Positions 24,972 to 33,710 of a stretch of 64,000 nucleotides of DNA are shown here, one piece after another (the stretch's first letter is position 1; each line of letters starts with the position of its first letter). Origin of the DNA: Ochrobactrum chromiisoli. Its GTDB lineage: Bacteria; Pseudomonadota; Alphaproteobacteria; Rhizobiales; Rhizobiaceae. The stretch spans positions 62,001-126,000 of the forward strand of contig NZ_JAPHAV010000008.1 of NCBI RefSeq assembly GCF_026241335.1. The letters run 5' to 3'. The notes beneath the pieces are model-generated. The model ran no database searches. It saw only the letters and a list, made by a program, of their open reading frames with translations, and was not told the origin of the DNA. The position numbers and the translations under genes were made by a program.

Positions 24972-25843
24972 CATCGCAAGACTTCACTCTCCCGCGCCCG
25001 CAGACCTCCCGCACAAAGATTCTTTGGCAGAGGTTCAAACGCAACCGCGCTGCCGTGCTCGGTCTTTTGCTTTTCATTCTTGTTGTGCTGATCGCAGTTT
25101 TCGCTGACGTGATCACACCCGGCGATCCGCTGCGCCGTGCCGGTGATCCGCTTGTCTGGCCATTCGTGAATATGGCTACACCGCTCGGAACTGACCAGCT
25201 TGGTCGTGACATCATGTCCGGCATTTTTCACGGTGCCCGCATATCATTGCTGATCGGCGTGGTGGCCACGCTCATTTCCATCTTCATCGGAGTGCTGATT
25301 GGCGCCTTTGCCGGCTATTATGGCGGATGGGTCGATGATGTTCTGATGCGCGTTACAGAAGCTTTCCAGACGGTTCCAAGTTTCGTTTTGTTGCTGGCAC
25401 TGGTAGCAATCTTCGGATCATCCATTGAAAACATTATCATTTGCATCGGCATTGTTTCATGGACGGCACCTGCGCGCATGGTACGCGCTGAATTTCTGGC
25501 CCTTCGCAAACGTGAGTTTGTCGATGCGGCGCGCAACTTAGGTATTGGAAACGCATCGATCATTTTCCGCGAAATTCTGCCCAATGCATTGCCGCCGGTG
25601 ATCGTGTTTGCATCCGTCGTGATGGCAACAGCCATTCTGATGGAAAGCGCATTGGCGTTTCTTGGTCTGGGCGATCCCAATTATGCAAGCTGGGGCAACA
25701 TGATCGGTCAGGGCCGCGCGGTGTTGCGCACAGACTGGTTCTGCTCGGTCATTCCCGGCATTGCCATTCTGCTGACCGTCCTCTCCTTCAGTCTGCTCGG
25801 CGAGGGACTCAACGATGCGCTTAATCCGAGACAGAAAAAATGA
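24968..25843 (+). CDS. Peptide-type ABC transporter permease (DppC-like)
   Basis: 291-residue second permease. The cytoplasmic N-terminus includes TKILWQRFKRNRAAVLGLLL. The periplasmic loop has ATPLGTDQLGRDIMSGIFHG, diagnostic of DppC/OppC proteins. The EAA loop is FVDAARNLGIGNASIIFREI, followed by LPNALPPVIV. It pairs with the DppB-like permease to form the channel. ATGA overlaps at both ends indicate tight translational coupling. Confidence 0.88.
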   Translation: MTSQDFTLPRPQTSRTKILWQRFKRNRAAVLGLLLFILVVLIAVFADVITPGDPLRRAGDPLVWPFVNMATPLGTDQLGRDIMSGIFHGARISLLIGVVATLISIFIGVLIGAFAGYYGGWVDDVLMRVTEAFQTVPSFVLLLALVAIFGSSIENIIICIGIVSWTAPARMVRAEFLALRKREFVDAARNLGIGNASIIFREILPNALPPVIVFASVVMATAILMESALAFLGLGDPNYASWGNMIGQGRAVLRTDWFCSVIPGIAILLTVLSFSLLGEGLNDALNPRQKK

Positions 25844-27480
25844 CAGCCAGCCCGGTTCTTGAAATTAAAAATCTGCAAATAGCGCTCCCAACCGGTGCGG
25901 ACCGTCCGTTTGCCTTGCATGACCTGACATTAACCGTCAATCCGGGTGAGATTGTCTGCCTCGTTGGTGAGAGCGGTTCAGGCAAGTCGCTCTCCGCAGG
26001 CGCGATCATGCGCCTACTGCCCGAACCACATGTGCGCGTTACCAATGGCACGGTTCTGCTTGAAGGCACCGATCTTTACGCGCTGAGCGAAAAGGAAATG
26101 AAGGCTCTGCGGGGAAACCGCATCGGCATGATTTTTCAGGAACCGATGACAGCGCTTAATCCGCAAAAGACGGTTGGCTGGCAGATTGATGAAGTGCTGC
26201 GGCTACACACCAGGCTTGGCCGAAAAGAGCGTCGCACCGCGGTTATGGACATTTTGCATGACGTCAAAATTCCCGATCCGCAGTCGGCCTATAATGCCTA
26301 TCCCCACCAGATTTCCGGCGGGCAGCGTCAGCGGGTAATGATCGCCATGGCGCTGATCCTCAAGCCACGCCTTCTCATCGCGGACGAGCCAACCACTGCG
26401 CTTGATGTGACCACACAAGCGCAGATTCTCAAACTCATCCGTGATCTGCAACGCGAACAGAGCACCGGTATTTTGTTCATTACGCATGATTTTGGCGTAG
26501 TGGCAGAAATTGCCGATCGCGTTGCTGTGCTCAGGCTTGGAGAACTTGTTGAGGAAGGGCCAGCAAAGGATGTGCTCAACAACCCGCAACATCCCTATAC
26601 GAAAGCCCTTATCGCAGCCGTTCCCGCGCTGATACCACCTGCCGTTCGACCATTCGGTGATGCTCAGCCCGTCGTTCTTAAAGCGGATGCTTTGTCCAAA
26701 ACATTCAGGGCGCGCGGTGGAATATTCAGTGGCAAACGCAGTGCTGTGCCAGCTGTAAAAGACTTGTCCTTCGAACTGCGACAAGGCGAAACCCTCGGTG
26801 TGGTCGGCGAAAGCGGCTCTGGCAAGACCACCGTCTCGCGCATTGTCACGCGGCTTCTGGAAGCGGACAGCGGCAAGGTCGATTTGAATGGCCGCGATTT
26901 CCTCAGTGCAAGCCCGCGCGAAGTGCGCGCCATGCGCAAGGATATTCAAATGGTCTTTCAAGACCCGATGGCATCACTCAATCCTCGCCGCCGTGTCGTC
27001 GATCTGATTGCACAGGGACCAATCGTCCACGGTATGCCAAAAAGACAGGCGCATGCGAAAGCGCGCGACCTGCTTGAACTGGTCGAGCTTTCACCGGCTG
27101 CGGCTGATCGTTTCCCGCACGAATTCTCCGGCGGCCAACGCCAGCGCATTGGCATCGCACGGGCATTGGCACTGGAACCACGCATCATCGTGGCTGACGA
27201 GCCGGTTTCCGCGCTTGATGTCTCGGTTCAGGCACAGGTCTTGCGGCTTCTTGCCGATCTGCGTGAACGGCTCAACCTCTCGCTTCTTTTCGTAACACAT
27301 GACCTGCGCGTCGCATCCCAATTATGCGACCGCATCATCGTGATGTCGAAAGGCGAAATTGCTGAAACCGGACCGACAGCCGAAGTTTTTGCTCATCCGC
27401 AGCACGAATATACACAGCGCCTTCTTGCCTCAATCCCCGGCAAAAGCTGGACGCCGCCGCGCTTTGACAGCACAGAATGA
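25840..27480 (+). CDS. ABC transporter ATP-binding protein with two fused nucleotide-binding domains (DppD-DppF type)
   Basis: 546-residue energy-coupling subunit in which both ATPase domains lie on one chain. Domain 1 has Walker A GESGSGKSLS (about residues 44-53), signature ISGGQRQRV and Walker B LLIADEPTTALD. Domain 2 has Walker A GESGSGKTTV (about 325), signature FSGGQRQRI and Walker B IIVADEPVSALD. Both end with the HP-x-YT segments typical of oligopeptide-type ATPases (NPQHPYTKAL and HPQHEYTQRL). All catalytic residues look intact in both halves. Fused NBD pairs of this kind are common in glutathione- and dipeptide-type importers. Confidence 0.9.
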   Translation: MTASPVLEIKNLQIALPTGADRPFALHDLTLTVNPGEIVCLVGESGSGKSLSAGAIMRLLPEPHVRVTNGTVLLEGTDLYALSEKEMKALRGNRIGMIFQEPMTALNPQKTVGWQIDEVLRLHTRLGRKERRTAVMDILHDVKIPDPQSAYNAYPHQISGGQRQRVMIAMALILKPRLLIADEPTTALDVTTQAQILKLIRDLQREQSTGILFITHDFGVVAEIADRVAVLRLGELVEEGPAKDVLNNPQHPYTKALIAAVPALIPPAVRPFGDAQPVVLKADALSKTFRARGGIFSGKRSAVPAVKDLSFELRQGETLGVVGESGSGKTTVSRIVTRLLEADSGKVDLNGRDFLSASPREVRAMRKDIQMVFQDPMASLNPRRRVVDLIAQGPIVHGMPKRQAHAKARDLLELVELSPAAADRFPHEFSGGQRQRIGIARALALEPRIIVADEPVSALDVSVQAQVLRLLADLRERLNLSLLFVTHDLRVASQLCDRIIVMSKGEIAETGPTAEVFAHPQHEYTQRLLASIPGKSWTPPRFDSTE

Positions 27481-28796
27481 AGGTTCACGCCCCTATGCAG
27501 AATATCCAATTTCCTCCTTCCATCTGGGCTGCAACCGCACCCGAGCGCGTTCCTTCTGCGCCAATCAAAGCCGATGCGGAAGCGGATTTCGTCATTGTAG
27601 GCGGTGGCTTCACGGGCCTATCAGCAGCACTTCATCTTGCGAAACGTGGCAAACGGGTGATCCTGCTTGAAGCAAAAGCTGTTGGCTGGGGTGCATCGGG
27701 ACGCAACAATGGTCAGGTTATTCCGACAATGACCGCCGCAGAACCAGACGCCATTGCCGCACGGTATGGCGATGCCGGAACACGGTTTGCAAAATTGATC
27801 GGCAACAGTGCCGACATTCTTTTTTCCATCATCCGTAACGAAAACATCCATGCCGAGGCTGAACAGACCGGCTGGTTCCAGCCTGCGCATTCACCGGGCC
27901 GCGTGAAACTATCGCAATCACGTGTGGAGGCATGGAAGCGGTTTGGCTTTCCAGCGCAATATCTTGATAGCACCGCGACATCGAAGTTGTTGGGCAGCGA
28001 TTTCTGGTATGGTGGCATGTTTAACCCAACGGGTGGCCACATCAATCCGCTCGCCCTTGCGCGTGGTCTGGCCGCTGCTGCGGAGCGTCACGGCGCGATC
28101 ATCCATGAGCAAAGCCCTGTCACATCTTTCGAAAGAACAGGCGACCATTGGATCGTGCGCGTTGGTAATGCAACGGTTCGTGCAAAAGGCTTTTTGCTTG
28201 CAACCAATGCCTATACAGGCGAATTGCGTGAAAGCCTTGCACCGCGTCTGGCGCGCTCCATCGTGCCGGTTCTTTCATGGCAAATGGCAACGGCCCCGCT
28301 CAGTGATACTCTGCGTGCAACAATTCTTCCGGGCCGTCAAGCTGTCTCTGATACACGCGGCGATCTGCGCTTTTTCCGCTATGACGCGCGTAACCGGCTG
28401 ATCACCGGCGGCGTGGTGATGGGTGATTATAATGTTGCCGAACGCGTCAAACGCAAAGCCGCCCGCAATATGGCAGAAGCATTTCCGGCCTTGGGTGAAC
28501 CCGAAATTACCCATGTCTGGAGCGGCTATATCGGCATGACGTGGGATCGCTTTCCGCGCATGCATCAGCTTGGAACCAACGGCTGGGCATGGATAGGCTG
28601 CAATGGCCGCGGGGTCGCGCTTGGCACAGCACTTGGACGCGAATTTGCACGCGCGCTTGATGGCGAACCATTACAGGAGCTCGCACTTCCGATTTCAGAC
28701 CCTGCCCCTCTGCCCTTCCACAAAATTGCGCGAAAGATTGCGCCGTTCTATCTCGCCTGGTTGCGGCGTAAGGATAAAACAGAGCCTCAGTTATAA
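27477..28796 (+). CDS. FAD-dependent amino-acid-oxidase-like oxidoreductase (DAO family)
   Basis: 439-residue flavoprotein. The Rossmann dinucleotide motif is DFVIVGGGFTGLSAALHLAK (about residues 36-55), followed by the ribose-binding VILLEAKAVGWGASGRNNGQ. The second half carries RFFRYDARNRLITGGVV and a C-terminal WIGCNGRGVALGTALG, the FAD-closing motif of glycine/D-amino-acid oxidase-like enzymes. It is similar in plan to gamma-glutamylputrescine oxidase (OrdL/PuuB) and sarcosine-type oxidases. It would oxidise a primary or secondary amine. The ATG overlaps the ATPase stop; an internal ATG at 27495 is possible. Co-transcribed with the importer, so it probably acts on the imported compound or its hydrolysis product. 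Confidence 0.82.
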   Translation: MKVHAPMQNIQFPPSIWAATAPERVPSAPIKADAEADFVIVGGGFTGLSAALHLAKRGKRVILLEAKAVGWGASGRNNGQVIPTMTAAEPDAIAARYGDAGTRFAKLIGNSADILFSIIRNENIHAEAEQTGWFQPAHSPGRVKLSQSRVEAWKRFGFPAQYLDSTATSKLLGSDFWYGGMFNPTGGHINPLALARGLAAAAERHGAIIHEQSPVTSFERTGDHWIVRVGNATVRAKGFLLATNAYTGELRESLAPRLARSIVPVLSWQMATAPLSDTLRATILPGRQAVSDTRGDLRFFRYDARNRLITGGVVMGDYNVAERVKRKAARNMAEAFPALGEPEITHVWSGYIGMTWDRFPRMHQLGTNGWAWIGCNGRGVALGTALGREFARALDGEPLQELALPISDPAPLPFHKIARKIAPFYLAWLRRKDKTEPQL

Positions 28797-28832
28797 GCGA
28801 AGTTGAATAACATTCATGCGAAAGGTTGATCC

Positions 28833-29312
28833 ATGAATCAGATGCCAATTCTCGAACGTCGCCGCATTGAGGCGCTTGTTCTTAAAAATGTTTATGAGGT
28901 TCTTCGCGAGCGGGCAGGCGAGGAAGAAGCTCAGGCTGCCATCGGCGAAGCGGTAACGCGCTCGGCGATTGAACAGGGTCGCAGTTTTGCGCAGGAACTG
29001 GGCCACACGCCGGACCTTCAGGACTTTGCCGATATTCTACCGCTTTGGACCAAGGATGATGCGCTGGAAATTGAAGTGCTGTCACAGGGCAAAGATCATT
29101 TCGATTTCAATGTAAAGCGCTGCCGCTATTCAGAAATGTACCGGGATATGGGACTGGGCCATATCGGGCACCTTCTATCATGTAATCGCGATGGCGATTT
29201 CTGCATTGGCTACAATCCGGAAATGAAGCTTGAACGCACCCAGACCATCATGCAGGGCGCAAGTCATTGCGACTTCCGATACACACTCGACGCTGCAGAA
29301 AAAGGAGCCTGA
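28833..29312 (+). CDS. L-2-amino-thiazoline-4-carboxylic acid hydrolase-family protein
   Basis: 159 residues in the ATC hydrolase-like family. Known ATC hydrolase opens the thiazoline ring of ATC to a carbamoyl-cysteine in bacterial L-cysteine production from ATC. The sequence has VKRCRYSEMYRDMGLGHIGH and LLSCNRDGDFCIGYNPEMKL, followed by a final RTQTIMQGASHCDFRYTLD, the conserved Cys/His/Asp cluster of the family. No signal peptide, so cytoplasmic. Most members are uncharacterised and may act on other ring amides, or be non-enzymatic. Sits between the FAD oxidase and the M20 hydrolase, and its stop is one base before the M20 start. Confidence 0.7.
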   Translation: MNQMPILERRRIEALVLKNVYEVLRERAGEEEAQAAIGEAVTRSAIEQGRSFAQELGHTPDLQDFADILPLWTKDDALEIEVLSQGKDHFDFNVKRCRYSEMYRDMGLGHIGHLLSCNRDGDFCIGYNPEMKLERTQTIMQGASHCDFRYTLDAAEKGA

Positions 29313-29313
29313 T

Positions 29314-30480
29314 ATGCCGGTTGAAAACTGGACCTCGAACCAGCTCGACGAACTGATTGCCTTCCGACGTGATCTGCATGAAAATCCGGAACTGCTCTAT
29401 GATGTTCATCGCACAGCGGAAAAAGTCGCGGAAGCGCTGCGTGCGGCAGACCTTGATGAAGTCGTGACCGGCATTGGCCGCACCGGCGTTGTCGGTGTCA
29501 TTCACGGACAGACCAACAAATCAGGCCGCGCTATTGCCCTTCGCTCCGATATGGACGCGCTGCCAATCCATGAAGAAACCGGCGCTGAATGGGCCTCAAA
29601 AATTCCGGGTAAAATGCATGCCTGCGGCCATGATGGTCACACGACGATGCTTTTAGGCGCGGCACGTGAACTGGCAAAAAGCCGCGCTTTCGACGGCACC
29701 GTCATTGTGATCTTCCAGCCGGCGGAAGAAGGCGGCGCGGGTGCCAAAGCGATGATTGATGACGGCCTTTTCAAGCGCTGGCCGGTCAATGAAGTTTACG
29801 GCATGCATAACCGTCCAAACCTGCCGGTCGGTGACTTCATTATCAACTCCGGTCCGATCATGGGCTCGGTCGATGTGCTGGAGATAACCATCGAAGGTGT
29901 TGGCGGACATGCCGCCTCCCCGCATCATACGATTGACCCAATTCCGGTGACGGCAGCGCTTATTCAGGCGATTCAGACCTTGAGCGCACGCACCATCGAT
30001 CCGCTTGATTCCGCCGTCATTTCGATCACCACGCTTCATGGCGGTGACGCCTTTAATGTCATTCCGCAGAAGATTAAATTGACCGGTACAGTCCGCACAT
30101 TGCGCGAAGAAGTGCGCAATCACATCGAGGAGCGGCTGACGCGTGCTGTTGCTGGTATTGCTGATGCTTTTAGCGCGAAGGCCACACTTGATTATCAGCG
30201 TAATTATCCCGTCACCATCAATCACGAACGTGAAACCGAACTGGCAGCCCTCGCCGCTGAGGCGGTTTCCGGTGCGGACCGCGTCGCGCGCGACATGCCC
30301 GCCACTCTTGGCGGCGAAGATTTTGCATTCATGCTCAATGAAGTGCCGGGCGCAATGATCAATATTGGCAATGGTCCAAGTGCCAATCTGCATCACCCGG
30401 AATATGACTTTAACGACGATGTGATTGCCTGGGGGGCTTCGTATTGGACGACCTTGGTCCGCCAGAGATTACCTGTGTGA
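29314..30480 (+). CDS. M20-family amidohydrolase (aminoacylase / hippurate-hydrolase type)
   Basis: 388-residue metal-dependent amidase that removes an acyl or carbamoyl group from an amino acid. Motifs in order: FRRDLHENPELLYDVHRTAE at the start (family M20D), LRSDMDALPIHEETG, HACGHDGHTTMLLGAA (metal His and Asp), FQPAEEGGAGAKAMIDDG (catalytic Glu pair), YGMHNRP, GGHAASPHHTIDP (dimerisation domain His) and LGGEDFAFML with HHPEYDFND near the end. The ATG at 29314 follows AAAGGAG. It is the last gene of the operon before a strong terminator. In the ATC pathway the second step is an N-carbamoyl-cysteine amidase, also a metal-dependent hydrolase, so the pairing with the preceding gene is suggestive. 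Confidence 0.88.
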   Translation: MPVENWTSNQLDELIAFRRDLHENPELLYDVHRTAEKVAEALRAADLDEVVTGIGRTGVVGVIHGQTNKSGRAIALRSDMDALPIHEETGAEWASKIPGKMHACGHDGHTTMLLGAARELAKSRAFDGTVIVIFQPAEEGGAGAKAMIDDGLFKRWPVNEVYGMHNRPNLPVGDFIINSGPIMGSVDVLEITIEGVGGHAASPHHTIDPIPVTAALIQAIQTLSARTIDPLDSAVISITTLHGGDAFNVIPQKIKLTGTVRTLREEVRNHIEERLTRAVAGIADAFSAKATLDYQRNYPVTINHERETELAALAAEAVSGADRVARDMPATLGGEDFAFMLNEVPGAMINIGNGPSANLHHPEYDFNDDVIAWGASYWTTLVRQRLPV

Positions 30481-30495
30481 TTGCATAATAGTCAG

Positions 30496-30524
30496 AAAGC
30501 CGGGAATTTTTCCCGGCTTTTTTT
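30496..30524 (+). terminator. Rho-independent terminator of the ABC/M20 operon
   Basis: AAAGCCGGGA, loop of Ts, TCCCGGCTTT followed by a run of seven Ts, 16 bp after the M20 stop. It also lies just after the minus-strand nikE stop and reads AAA-rich in that direction, so it may serve both. Confidence 0.9.
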
Positions 30525-30534
30525 GTCCACGTCT

Positions 30535-31149
30535 CTACCGACCCAATCGGAAGTGATTGTTTGCGCCAGCTATTCTTGAAAGCAGGCTCTCATCATGGCT
30601 GATCGCGACAATACCAAGACTGTGCTTCTCTGCAAGCATCGACAACAGTTGCCATATCTGTGCTTGTGCAACGGGGTCGAGCGCCGAGGTAATTTCATCA
30701 GCAATCAAAAATGCAGGTTTTGCGCCAAGTGCGCGCAGGATTGAGACACGCTGTAATTGTCCGCCTGACAACTCGTGCGGATAACGGTTTTCCCATTCTG
30801 TTTCAACGCCAAGAGTCCGCGCAATATCGGGATCGACCGGACCAGATTCAGCAATGATTTTTCGGATCTGCCAGCGTGGATTCATCGCTGCAAGCGGCGA
30901 CTGATAGAGATATTGTACCGGCCAAAGTTTTGCGTCCGATAGGTTTTGCTGACCAAAAGAGACTGCACCGGAAACAGGACGGTTCAGCCCCGCAAGAATA
31001 CGACCCAACGTGGTCTTGCCGCAGCCCGATGGTCCCGAAATACAATAGATTGTTCCCGCGCTCAGGCTCAGCGAAACATCGGTGAAGATCGTTCGTTTGC
31101 CATAGCCGGCCGTGATGTTTTTTGCTTCAAGCATAGGCATGGAAGTCAT
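30535..31149 (-). CDS. nikE: Nickel/peptide-type ABC transporter ATP-binding protein (NikE-like)
   Basis: ATPase subunit of about 204 residues. Walker A is SGPSGCGKTTL, the Q-loop region is YLYQSPLAAMNPRW, the signature is ELSGGQLQRVS and Walker B is FLIADEITSALD, with the switch His in AISHDESLL. It is shorter than E. coli NikE (268) and lacks the C-terminal HP-x-YT tail. Several ATGs are available (31149, 31140, 31134), all overlapping the end of nikD. The frame is open to 31254, but that extension is inside nikD and atypical. Last gene of the nickel transporter, beside the urease genes. Nickel specificity is inferred from context and the NikR operator. Confidence 0.75.
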   Translation of the reverse strand: MTSMPMLEAKNITAGYGKRTIFTDVSLSLSAGTIYCISGPSGCGKTTLGRILAGLNRPVSGAVSFGQQNLSDAKLWPVQYLYQSPLAAMNPRWQIRKIIAESGPVDPDIARTLGVETEWENRYPHELSGGQLQRVSILRALGAKPAFLIADEITSALDPVAQAQIWQLLSMLAEKHSLGIVAISHDESLLSRIAGANNHFRLGR

Positions 31150-31903
31150 TTTGTGGCAGCGCACGCCAGAGTGATTGCGCATAGGTAGAACCGAGCGTTT
31201 CTCCTCTTCCGCTGAAGGCTGATGTTGGCGCCAGACAACACATTTTCCCGTCATTCAGAATCGCAATACGATCCGCATAGGAAAGCACAGGAATCAAATC
31301 ATGTGTGATGAGCAAGACGGCACCGCCTTCATCAGCATGTTTGCGCAGTTTAGCCAGAATAATATCGCGATTGGTGGGATCCAGCCCTGCTGTCGGCTCA
31401 TCTGCGATCAGCAATTTAGCCCCGCCGGAGATCGCCTGTGCCATCAAAACGCGCCGCGCCATGCCTCCTGAAAGCTGATGCGGATAAAGGCGGGCAACAT
31501 CAGCACTCAAGCCCACATCCATCAGGCGACTTTCAATCGCAGGCGGCTTGCCAGCGCGGTTTGCGGCCCAGCCAATCAGCGCACCGACACTTGCCGTTGG
31601 GTCAAGATAAGTCGTTTGTTGTGGCAGAAGCGCGATTTCCCGGCCACGCTTTTCACTCAAGCTCTTCTTACACAACGGTTTTCCGTGAAAACAAATATCG
31701 CCTTCCGCAATGGCATTGTTTGGCAAAAGTCCCAAAATCGCATGAGCAAGCAGACTTTTCCCGGCCCCTGAATGCCCGATCATTGCAACAATCTCGCCCG
31801 GCGCAATACTGAGGTGAATATCCGACAGCCGGGTAATCATATCCTGGCTAAAAAAACCGTTATAGCGACGAAACGAAACGCAAAGATTATTGATTTCAAG
31901 CAT
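31127..31903 (-). CDS. nikD: Nickel/peptide-type ABC transporter ATP-binding protein (NikD-like)
   Basis: 258-residue ATPase. Walker A is GHSGAGKSLLA (about residue 43), the signature is QLSGGMARRVL and Walker B is LLIADEPTAGLD, followed by LITHDLIPVLSYADRI. LSGGMARR in place of LSGGQRQR is a feature shared with many NikD proteins. Unlike the fused ATPase of the 22-30 kb operon, here the two nucleotide-binding domains are separate genes. The start shares its base with the nikC stop. Confidence 0.78.
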   Translation of the reverse strand: MLEINNLCVSFRRYNGFFSQDMITRLSDIHLSIAPGEIVAMIGHSGAGKSLLAHAILGLLPNNAIAEGDICFHGKPLCKKSLSEKRGREIALLPQQTTYLDPTASVGALIGWAANRAGKPPAIESRLMDVGLSADVARLYPHQLSGGMARRVLMAQAISGGAKLLIADEPTAGLDPTNRDIILAKLRKHADEGGAVLLITHDLIPVLSYADRIAILNDGKMCCLAPTSAFSGRGETLGSTYAQSLWRALPQNDFHAYA

Positions 31904-32730
31904 CAGGTCTGAGCCTCCCTCGGACTGGTCAGGCGGCGCAATCCATTGGCGAGCACGTCAAAGCACAGCACCATGATCAATAAAGCCAAACCGGGAAAAA
32001 GCGCCAGCCACCAACGGCCACCGCTGATATGACGCATCGCTTCTGAGAGCATAATGCCAATGGCTGGCCGCGATGGTTCAAGCCCAAATCCCAGAAAGGT
32101 CAGACCGGCTTCATGCAAAATTGCATGCGGAAACATCAGCAGAAAGCCAACAAGCATTTGCGGCAACAGATGCGGAAGAATGTGGTTTATCAAGATAAAG
32201 TGGCGCGATTTTCCAAAACTGCGCGATGCTTCGACAAAAGGTGCGGCACGCACCTGTATGAGTTCAGCGCGCAGAATACGCGCGAAACGTGGCCAGTGAG
32301 AGATCGCAACGGCGATAATAACTGCCCCCGTACCGCCACCCAGTGCGAAACTTATAAGAATAAGCAAAACAAAATGCGGCATAGCCAGCATGCCATCGGT
32401 GACAAAACTGCCAATCGCATCCGCAGTTTTACCAAGGCCTGATAAAAGGACAATCACAAGGGCGATGACCACGGAAAAGCCTGCGGCAAGAATTCCAACG
32501 CGCAGGCTCAGCGTAAGACCGTGCAATGTACGGGCAAACATATCCCGTCCCATCTGATCCGTTCCAAACCAGTGCGAAAGGGAGGGTTCCATATTGCGTA
32601 TCGCAAAATCGGAGCGAATACCCGTTTCACCATAGGCCCATGCAGCAATAGAGATCGCAACGATTATTGCCAGCGAAAACAGCGCACTGATCAATGCACG
32701 TATGCGTCCATTGAGAGGGATGAACATCAT
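31903..32730 (-). CDS. nikC: Nickel/peptide-type ABC transporter permease (NikC-like)
   Basis: 275-residue permease. One N-terminal helix (ALISALFSLAIIVAISIAAW) is followed by the family loop SHWFGTDQMGRDMFARTLHG. Further helices and the EAA loop APFVEASRSFGKSRHFILIN come next, then a final helix (LFPGLALLIMVLCFDVLANG). It forms the channel with NikB. Start and stop overlap both neighbours by one to four bases. Confidence 0.78.
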   Translation of the reverse strand: MMFIPLNGRIRALISALFSLAIIVAISIAAWAYGETGIRSDFAIRNMEPSLSHWFGTDQMGRDMFARTLHGLTLSLRVGILAAGFSVVIALVIVLLSGLGKTADAIGSFVTDGMLAMPHFVLLILISFALGGGTGAVIIAVAISHWPRFARILRAELIQVRAAPFVEASRSFGKSRHFILINHILPHLLPQMLVGFLLMFPHAILHEAGLTFLGFGLEPSRPAIGIMLSEAMRHISGGRWWLALFPGLALLIMVLCFDVLANGLRRLTSPREAQT

Positions 32731-33710
32731 GCTCCCTCTCTCAATCGTGGATCAACAACGCGATACAGAAGATCGGCAATCATATTCCCGGTCGAAACAA
32801 TCACAGTCATGAGCATTGCGATGGCAAGCAGCAGAGCCACATCGCCCCGAATGCCTGCTTCAACCGTGGCACGTCCCAATCCCGGCCATGCAAAAACCTG
32901 TTCGGCCAAAATGGCCCCGCCAAAAATCTCGCCTATTGAAGCAAAGAGCACCGTCAGGGCTGGTAAAGCGGCATTTCGAACACCGTGACGCAGGATAATG
33001 TCGCCCTGACGCGCGCCTTGGGCACGCGCAAACGTGATATAATCCGATTGCAGCACTTCAATAAGCTTGGCACGGGAGTGCAGAGCAATCTGCGCAACCC
33101 CGAAAAGCGTCAATGCCGATAATGGCAATATCAGATGCTGGACACGCTCAAGAAAACTCACCTGGTCAGAAGGAACGCCAATCGGACCTGCGCAACAGAT
33201 TGGTGTCCAGCCGAGCTTAACCGAGAACAGCGCCAGCATCAGCATGGCGAGCCAGAACGTTGGCGTTGCCGCAAGAATATAACAGTACAATCGGATGGTG
33301 CGGTCGATCCAGCGCCCCTCATAAGCTGCTGAAACCAGTCCAAGGGCAAAGCCAAGAAGACCGGACAAAAGCCATGCAAGCCCCGTCAATGTCAGCGAAG
33401 CGCCAATGCGGCTGCTCATCACTTCGCTTACCGGTGCGTTGTATGTGATGCTGAAACCCAGATCGCCCGACAGAATATTTCCTGCCCATCGCGCAAACTG
33501 CTCATAAATAGGACGATCCAGCCCCCAGATGGCGGCAATCTGCATCTTCTGTTCAGGACCGACATAGGCCATGGCTGGTCCGAGATAAGCGTCAACCGGA
33601 TCGATCGGCGAAGCTTTCATCAGCAAAAACACTGCGAAAGCAACGCACACGACCAAGGCGCCAAGGCGCAAAACCCGCAATGCAATTAAAGTGATGATCG
33701 CAACATTCAC
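32727..33710 (-). CDS. nikB: Nickel/peptide-type ABC transporter permease (NikB-like)
   Basis: 327-residue permease, starting at the GTG at 33710 that overlaps the nikA stop (GTGA). The frame is open further upstream inside nikA, but that part is a shadow. The N-terminal helix is LGALVVCVAFAVFLLMKASP, followed by IDPVDAYLGPAMAYVGPEQK, standard for NikB/DppB. The EAA loop is YITFARAQGARQGDIILRHG, and the end reads VVDPRL. GTG-stop overlap suggests translational coupling to the receptor gene. Confidence 0.78.
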   Translation of the reverse strand: MNVAIITLIALRVLRLGALVVCVAFAVFLLMKASPIDPVDAYLGPAMAYVGPEQKMQIAAIWGLDRPIYEQFARWAGNILSGDLGFSITYNAPVSEVMSSRIGASLTLTGLAWLLSGLLGFALGLVSAAYEGRWIDRTIRLYCYILAATPTFWLAMLMLALFSVKLGWTPICCAGPIGVPSDQVSFLERVQHLILPLSALTLFGVAQIALHSRAKLIEVLQSDYITFARAQGARQGDIILRHGVRNAALPALTVLFASIGEIFGGAILAEQVFAWPGLGRATVEAGIRGDVALLLAIAMLMTVIVSTGNMIADLLYRVVDPRLREGA

